Shown: positions 56,591-64,000 of the stretch, piece by piece
Layout: every line of letters starts with the position of its first letter
How positions within the stretch are numbered: position 1 is the stretch's first letter
Source of the DNA: Odobenus rosmarus divergens
Lineage: Eukaryota; Chordata; Mammalia; Carnivora; Odobenidae
Assembly (NCBI RefSeq): GCF_000321225.1
Contig: NW_004451664.1
Coordinates: 216,020-280,019, forward strand
Direction of reading: 5' to 3'
Length of the DNA stretch: 64,000 nt
Program-made: the position numbers and the translations under genes
Notes under the pieces: generated by a model
The model's input: the letters and a program-made list of their open reading frames with translations, nothing else
What the model was told of the DNA's origin: nothing
The model's database searches: none

Positions 56591-59500
56591 AAACACAAAT
56601 AAAATAATAACTTTTGTAAACTATCGAAGAACTATTTTGACTACATAATTGTGGGATTTTGAGGAAATCTTGGAGGAAGCAACACGTTGAAGGCATTAGA
56701 TTGGGAAGGAGCTTCTACCCAGCCAATGATGGTGAGAATTCCATGGTGGAGTAAGATGTGAAGTAGATAAATGATAGGTGGTTAGTTCTGAGGGTGAAAA
56801 AATTTTAAATAAACTGCTCATCTTTTAAAATCTAAATTAAGAATACTAGCTACTTTGCAGTATTTTCACTGATAAAAATGTCTGTGGCATAAAACTGTTG
56901 GTAATAATTACTGATGGGCTAGAGACTGCCCAGTGAAATATTTTGTCACTTTCTTCCCCAGTAATTTTACTATTTCTTAGACATGTTTTCCCCTTTAAGT
57001 TAAAAATGTCATTTTGTTCACGTTTCCTTCCAGTCTTAATTAATTTTTTGTATAAAAATTTTTTATTTCAAAAATGCAAAGAATTTCTAAATTGCACAGT
57101 TAATTCTTATAAGAGCAGAAACTGATAACATAGGATTAACCAATAATCATTTCTACACCTGACTAACTTAATCCAAATCAGAGCTTTAGTTCACCAATAT
57201 CTGCACTTAGGCTCATTAGCACAGTTCACTAGAGATTAGTGTATTTAGGTGTTCTCACTTCTGTCATTGAAATGTGTTCCTCTTTCCACTCCTTGCATAT
57301 TGATAATCATCAGACCTATGGTTTATCTAATTTGAGTTGAATGAAGCAGAACTAGATCCATTCCAGAGGGAATTAGAATTAATAAGGACTAAAACCTTGT
57401 GTTCAAATTTTATTTTAAGAAAAGCCTGACACAAATGAGATATAGTTATGGCATGTTGCTCAGTTCAAATCATTTTGAGGGGAAAAAAAAAAACAACTTC
57501 AGATCTTTGCTAGAAAAACAGATCTCTTTCTCTTCCTCGACATTATAAAACGTTTATAAAATATGGTTGCACTTTGGTCTTTAATTCGCTTTTGCATTTT
57601 TCATTCACTATGGATTCCTTCTTCCCCTCATCTGTTGTTGTAGCTCTTTAATTTCCCCCTTACTTCTTTCCCCTCTTTTTTGTTTATCTCCAGTTTTCTC
57701 TCTTCCTCTTCTTCCCATTTCCTCTGTTCTTCTTTTTTCTTTTCTCTCTTTAAGCATGCTGTGAACTTATTCATTCCCCAAAGGCAAAAACAGCTATCTG
57801 AGCAACACTTTGTCAGCATAATACATTTACAGAATGCATATTTATGAACCTTTGAGCTTTTATTGTTCCACAGGGCAAATAAAAAACATGAAAAGTAGCA
57901 ATATAGTGTTTCAAAGGTCCCTCAAGGAAAACAAAAGTAGCTGGAAATAAATTTGGAAAAAGGTTCTTCTGTAAAAACAGAACCTTGAATTTGTACATGC
58001 AAAAGGTTGAATAGTAGAAACCATTTTTGTTCTTCCTCCTAAACTAAGACTTAGGAAATTTTAAACTTTTTAATAGGTCTAGCCTCTTAAAGTTTGGAAA
58101 AGAAAATAATTTTAAAAGAGGATTGGACATAAATGTTTATAATCCAGAGAATCTTAAAACAGCATGTTGCATTTGCCTGTAATAAAAAAAAGGGGGAAGG
58201 AGGGGGACTTTAAATTGAAAAGCCCATCTTACCTCCAAATTACAAGTTTGGCTTCCAGCGTGGAGTCCTATACTAAATTGGCTAGATTAAAGAGCTTGGG
58301 AGTAGAAATGAAAATCTTATAAAATGTCTTATTTTAATTGATCTTAGCAGAGTCATTAAATTCTCATTGTGTTCCCAACCTTTCCAAAATGAATAGATTA
58401 TTCATATTTAATGCCTGGTTGAAAAGCAGCTGCATGTCCCTCTGACCACATCCAAGCAGAGTGGGATAAACTAAAGGAGGTGAGAAGCCTACAGGTGAGA
58501 ATTCTGAGGAATTCTGAGGGGACCGGTAAGTCCCATATGTTGATTTAGATATCAAGATCCAGGAGGGTGGTTTTCAAGGATCATCTCTGTCCTTCAATAC
58601 ATTCCACTGATTGATGCCCTACACTTCAAGCTCTCAACCAACTAGTATCCCCAAGATCTATGTTTACAAAGCATCAGAATTGAGCTTCCAATTTTGTGGT
58701 TCCTGCAGTTTAGTTAGAAATGGAAGATGCTCTCTAGAACCATTACCCTAAAGTTAACCTTTAATCACTGGGCAAACAGGTCTTGGCAATGAGCTGTACC
58801 TAAATGAGGGACTGAGTTCCAAAGAATAAACTGAAACTAGATTCTAAATTCCATTTGAAGTGGGAAGAATTGTAGACTTCTTAGACTGAGAAACTTTATA
58901 GTATTTAATTTCCATTGAATAATGTGTGCTAGAGGGCAGTACATCCCTAACAACCCTATTCATCTTGCCATTGTATACTTTAGGTTTAGGTCTGCAATAA
59001 CGTAACACTCGGAGAGAGTTTTCTTTCCTATAGGGCACAGAAGAGAAGCCTTAGTCCTCAGCCTTATTCCATCCCAGCCTTCAATAATAGTTTTCTTGAC
59101 TTTCCCTTCTCCTAGTCAAGTCATTGTCTTCTATTCCAGACAAAGGAAAAACGCCAGGTAGTGACAATGTGTAAGTCTTAACAACATCTCAGCCAACCCA
59201 AGGTTAGGAGGAGATTTTGTTAATTCTTAAGTTCCCTAGGAAAAGTGCCATTCCTTACCTCTCACTTTGTTAGTAAGAAAATCAGGTCTTGACAATGAAT
59301 TCCAAGGTTTCCATCAAACGCCAATTGGGAGAAGAATGGGAAGCACCAAGAGAGCAGAAACAAGTCTATTTCATTTGTCACTATACATACGGCTCGTGTC
59401 TGTTAATGTGCCAGGGATATAGTTGGTAGACAACGGATATGGCTTATGTTAATTAATGTAAATTACACTTGAGTCTTTATGAATTGCCCTCCTCGATTAC

Positions 59501-60030
59501 CCCTTCACTAACTCTTACTGCACACATCATGTTTATTCTGCTGGGGTGTTAAACAACCAACTCTGTATTTCACTGAGCAGAACAAAGGAATTGATTTCTA
59601 TGCCTTTGACATTAAGGCATGTCACATTTCCCTCTCCTTCTCTCTATTTTATCTGCTTCTTTCACTTTTTCTGCCTCCATTCCACTGATTCCAGTTCTAT
59701 GTAGGACATTAATAATTGTAACAACTGCCTCCAGGTAAACCCACACATTAGATCACTGTGCATAAATAGCCAGAGCGTCCCCATCATCTAAAACTGAGAA
59801 TTAGGAAAAGATTTTAAAGAGCAGTAGTTAAATGACAACTGATAGCATTGAGAACCATTTAATACACCATCTGTCTGTAGTGTTATTCACTGAGCGGGGA
59901 GACGCCAGGACGGGTGGTGCTCAGGAAGAAGAAAGAAAGAAAATGACCTCAAGAACTAGGTTGCTTGGAGGGACCTCTCCTGCTCAGTGCCTCCTTACTT
60001 ACACGGGTTAAAATACAGTCTCCTAGAATG
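56591..60030. other. Intergenic DNA without recognised repeats
   Basis: About 3.4 kb with no element named and no young SINE. A pyrimidine-rich tract lies at 57648-57753 and a weak CTCF-like core at 58929-58940 (CTAGAGGGCAG). Confidence 0.45.
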
Positions 60031-60034
60031 ACAT

Positions 60035-60420
60035 ATGAAATCCTGTTTATATCTCTAGCCTTATCATCAATTTATTTCCTATACATACTACGTCCTCCCT
60101 TCACACTGAACTACTAAGCACTAAAATTTTTTCTTGCCTCCCTGACTTTGTATGTGTTTTATGTGCCCAGCAGACTCCTACTCATTTATCAAAAGACTGG
60201 ATTATGGACTCTAGGAATCTAATCTAACACCACGGCCCTGTAGAGCCCTCTTTATCTCTGTTACATCACTCCTAAACTTTTGTTGTAATTATAGAATTAT
60301 GGGTTTCTTGAAGGAAATGGCTGTGTGTGGTTTGTTTTTATATCACTGAGGTCTAGCACAGTGGACAGATGAATAGAAGGATGGATTAATGAGAGATTAA
60401 GGACTTAGTGGGATATTGTT
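60035..60420 (+). mobile_element. L2 3' UTR, forward
   Basis: GACTTTGTATGTGTTTTATGTGCC, GCAGACTCCTACTCATTTATC and GGTTTCTTGAAGGAAATGGCTG, then TGAGGTCTAGCACAGTGG, follow the L2 3' UTR order. Confidence 0.6.
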
Positions 60421-60734
60421 ACTAGGGTGATGGAGCTTGGGATATTTGATGATAATGATAATGTGTAAGAAAAGCAGAGTTGGAGATGGCTAGAAATGCA
60501 CTGTTTGCCTCTTCCAGTATTAGCTATCCCCTATGTATGTATTTTATTTTTTTCCTTAGGTCTCACACATACTATCACCATCTGTTTGTATGACATCTCT
60601 CTCCTTTTTACTGAAAAATGCTGCTGAAATTGATTTCTGCGATCATCAGTTGGCCAGCATGTTAGAGAAAGTATTCATCAACACTGATGCTAGTATCTTC
60701 CACAGATAACAAAGTCCACTGTTTTCTTTAAAAA

Positions 60735-61222
60735 CTGGTGAATAAAGATGGCTATAATCCTCTGCAGTTCTTCCCGTCTAGAAGTAAAGTCCATTTCCCA
60801 TCCCCTGGAATCTGAGCTGGCATTATGACTTGTATTCACTAATAGGATGTGCCAGTTTTGTGTGGAGGCCTTCAGAGACCTGGTGGCTTCCAGCTATATT
60901 CTCTTGGAACCTTAGGCTCCCACACAAGGAGTTCTGGCCACTCTGCTTCAGCGATCATGCGGGCAGAGAGAGATAAGCAGCATATTTCCAGCTGTTCCAA
61001 CCACCCTAGCCCAGGTGACAGACGTGTGAATGAGGCCATCTTGTATTTCCAGTTATAACCACTGGATGACTACAGCCACATGAGTGACCACGACTTAGAC
61101 CAGAAGAAGAAACTCTTTCCCGAGCCCAGCCTTGTTTATAGAATTATGATTCAATGAATGCTCATGGTCTAAACCACTGAGTTTTGAGGTGGTTTATTAA
61201 GCAGAATAATGGGAACACTCAA
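60735..61222 (+). mobile_element. MLT1-type MaLR LTR
   Basis: GCAGTTCTTCCCGTCTAGAAG, TCTGAGCTGGCATTATGACTTG and CACTAATAGGATGTGCC, then CACATGAGTGACCACGAC and a 3' end AACCACTGAGTTTTGAGGTGG with TTTATTAAGCAG, match an MLT1 LTR. The 69-codon frame inside is incidental. Confidence 0.8.
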
Positions 61223-63435
61223 GAGCCCATTTATGATTACCTAAATCAGCCTTAAAATGATGTCCCGAGTGATGTATTTTTTAGCAATGAGACTGCCAAC
61301 ATATGATGCCTATAAAACATTCATTATAATCTTAAAAATCCAATGTTAGATATGTGTCACAGTTCGCTCTTGCATGGCTTTGGATGTGTTCCTTATTTTC
61401 CCACTGCCCTGCTCAGCAGCTCCCTTTTAAGCTGTGTCAATGCTTCAAGAATAATGCTTTCCTGCAATTTATAACTTAGCCATAAGATTTTGACCGAGGC
61501 TGAACCTTGGTATCTAAAGTGTCAGAAGGGGGCATTTTTATGTTTATCCTGTAATCGGCTCAAAGAAGTATGTACTAACCTTATGTCTTTTTCAATGTGT
61601 GTGTTCTCAGTAGAGCAGCTTCCAATGTCCAAGGACACATGAGAACATCTGAGTTTTATAGAATCATGGATCTACTTACCACTCCAGTTTTTCATTAGAG
61701 TTCAGCTCATTCTATCAGGAATGTTAAGTTGGCAATTTTGATGAAGAAGCAAATTACAATATACGATTTTTCCAAAGTGAGTATGCAACTTCTTCGAAGG
61801 AACTGGGTTAAAAAACGGCTTCACAACTCTTGGCCCACATCCATTCCAGGGGAGTAAAAATGTTTTGGTTGATGAAGATTTTATAAAGAAAACTTGCTCA
61901 GAGGGAACTGAGCTCTGAGGTCTTCTGACAAAGGGGAAAGTAGGAGACATTTCCCTCTGCTTACCAAGCTTAGTGAGGGGACTTCAAGGGACCACTTGGA
62001 GAGCGTGGGACGTGTCTTTTGCAGTCATGGGCGGCACAGTGGTGCCTGACTCCCGCTAAGGACCTGTGATCCCAGATTTGAGGGCTGCCTCTGGGAGTGC
62101 AAACATGATCTTCCCATAGCAGGTTAAATCTGAGAGAATATCAGGGACTAGATGGGGAACTCTTAACCTGATTGTCAGGTCCCTTTTGAAGGAGATCCTA
62201 CCTCAAAGGGCTTTCCCAGTGTGGGACTCAGAAGGGGTGAAACATAGTGAATGTCAGGAGCAGCCAGTCAAACGGGTCAATCTGTGCTCTTCTGGCACCA
62301 GGGCCTTGTGCCTTAGGAAAGCAAGGGGGACTCAGAAGAACTGTGGGAGAAAGTCACTTTTGACAACAGTAGCCCAGGGAGCACCAAGGCAGCTTCTAAC
62401 AGTCCCAGTCAGGAACATCCTGCTTCCCCTTTACTTCTCCTTCCCCTTCCTTGGCCCCTGGATGGGTCAGAAACAACTAGTAGGAATGAGGTAGCAAGAA
62501 AGAGGGAAGAACCATATGTCCTTCCTCTATAGTAATGGCAGGCCCACAGTAGGACCCAAACCCACACCTAGGACCCTGGAAAGAGGAAAGTTTTCCTTTA
62601 TATCAAGTATGAAGTTATGATCATTACCAGAGCCTGGACACTTTTGCCTTAATCAAGACTGTGCTTTTGACTTGTGATTGTAGGATGTTCTGTTTCTCAA
62701 GATAGACCAGAAAAGTCACAAGTGAGAACAGAGAAAAAACTATTTCCACTGAATACATTTTAAAGGGGCAGAGGAAGAGAAAATAAGATTGCGTTGTGAT
62801 TACATTCCACGTAATCAGATATATTGTACGTCAATACATTGGTTATATGAACTGAGGTGATCTTTTTCAAGAATTGCTTTTTTGAAGTATCTAAAATCAA
62901 ATTAAAATCTATTCTTATCTCCTTTTCCAACAATAAACTTCATTTATTCCCCACTTCTTTACTTTTCAAAAAAATATGATAAATGAAGGGAGTGGGTCGT
63001 TTTGGAATTATCTGAACAATAAGTATTCTAAAACCCAACTATTATTTATTAATATTAAAATAATATGCTAATTTTTTTGGCTGGGCCAACCTTGGTCAAA
63101 AATGTATCATGATCACACATCCTAACTTCTTAATTGATGTAATTTACTGATACATTATGGTCAATGATAAAATCTGCTTTTATACATTTGTGTTAAAATG
63201 TGGTAAATAGTATACAGAACACACAGGGAAAAGAAGCTTCTCACCTTTTCAAAAAATTTAGTAGGGGCTGTCAATTGGTGTAGCAATTGAATATGACTAT
63301 AACCATAGTACTACAATGTCATGAATTTCTGTAATAATATAATATAATTAGCAAGATAATTGAACAGATTTTTTTCAGCAATAATTTTTCTCCAAAGATT
63401 TATAAATTCTCTCCCAAGATATATTATTTTTACTT
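61223..63435. other. Intergenic DNA, partly GC-richer
   Basis: The 61900-62600 part is GC-richer than its flanks and holds a 102-codon plus-strand frame (62186-62494) without a recognisable domain. It may be an unassigned LTR or unique DNA. The remainder is AT-rich with nothing named. Confidence 0.4.
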
Positions 63436-63580
63436 GTGAGAAGGAAAAAAAGAATTACAGCAAGGCTAACAGACTTGCCCAAGGTTAGATACCAAATCAA
63501 TGAGAGGAAACCCAGAATCCCTGCCTGGAAGCCTCAAACTACCCGACTAAATGTAAGGTCTGGTGAAAACCTAAGGAAGA
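63436..63580 (-). mobile_element. MIR fragment, reverse, weak
   Basis: CAGACTTGCCCAAGGTTAG and GAAACCCAGAATCCCTGCCTGG resemble the MIR complement. The 113-codon frame starting here is mostly chance. Confidence 0.5.
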
Positions 63581-64000
63581 GCACAGCTTCAATGGGAAAT
63601 GAGGAAGGAGGTATATACCGTATGGGTGAAATGTTAGCTCTTTTCTATTTCTTGTTTTTCAGCTTGTTTGAGTCTTTATGGAGTTCTAAACTAGATGTAT
63701 CTGACATGTATCTAATAAAATGGTCCCTGGATACACATTTTGGCATCCTGTGCCTTGCTTCCATTGTCTATAATTGAGAGTACAGGACCGGTCTTGAACT
63801 TTGACAACAGAAGTAAAAGAAAAAAAGAAAAAAAACTCTCTTGGTAGTAAAATACACAGATTGACTTTATAAAGAGGAAGTTTTAAAATAAATGGAAAAT
63901 ACGCAGAAAAATAGAAATAACTGGGAAAATAATGTTCAGAAGATAGTTTTTTGTTTTTAAATATCATCAGCAAATTTGTCTATGTTGAAGCAGAAAAACA

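Larger units (their letters stand above)
17581..64000. other. Intergenic DNA downstream of NEK7
   Basis: No exon, RNA gene or promoter is recognised from the end of the NEK7 UTR to the window edge. All longer open frames fall in repeats or have no domain. In mammals the next gene after NEK7 is ATP6V1G3, in the opposite orientation, then PTPRC. Neither is seen, so the gap here exceeds 46 kb. Confidence 0.8.

Noticed and set aside
57628..57819. Lys/Glu-rich minus-strand frame suggesting a coiled coil
   Set aside because: It is the translation of a pyrimidine-rich tract without any gene context.

Overview
This window is nuclear DNA from a caniform carnivore. The evidence is about twenty copies of the tRNA-Lys-derived Can-SINE (SINEC) family, most with a CT-rich region, an A-rich tail and intact target-site duplications, together with carnivore-type L1 3' ends. 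The SINE subfamilies seen resemble those of bears, seals and mustelids. No copy looks like the young dog-specific SINEC_Cf type, so I favour a non-canid arctoid, as inference only.

Only one gene segment is supported. At 14552-14662 (+) there is a terminal coding exon of 36 codons plus stop that I recognise as the C-terminus of NEK7, a NIMA-related kinase and NLRP3-inflammasome partner. A good acceptor precedes it, and a 3' UTR of about 2.9 kb follows, ending at clustered poly(A) signals near 17.53-17.57 kb. Positions 1-14551 are therefore the last NEK7 intron. Positions from about 17.6 kb to 64 kb are downstream intergenic DNA. In other mammals the next genes are ATP6V1G3 and PTPRC, but neither is visible here.

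The rest is non-coding and layered by age. The oldest layer is MIR and L2 fragments on both strands, a MER20-like hAT relic, two MLT1-type MaLR LTRs (27.8-28.3 kb and 60.7-61.2 kb) and old L1 pieces, including the ORF2 C-terminus on the minus strand at 42.6-43.9 kb. A broken ERVL pol remnant lies at 38.0-39.0 kb. The youngest layer is the SINEs and microsatellites: TTTC, TTCC, TTTTC, GT/GC, AT and CA.

I saw no undescribed multi-gene system. The points most worth a second look are a SINE whose 12-bp B-box-region unit has expanded to eight tandem copies (12632-12728), a 74-bp direct repeat bracketing about 610 bp (29658-30417), a close inverted SINE pair inside the transcribed NEK7 intron, Z-DNA- and quadruplex-prone tracts, and CTCF-like motifs in convergent orientation. 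All family names were assigned by eye without database searches, and edges of old repeats are approximate.
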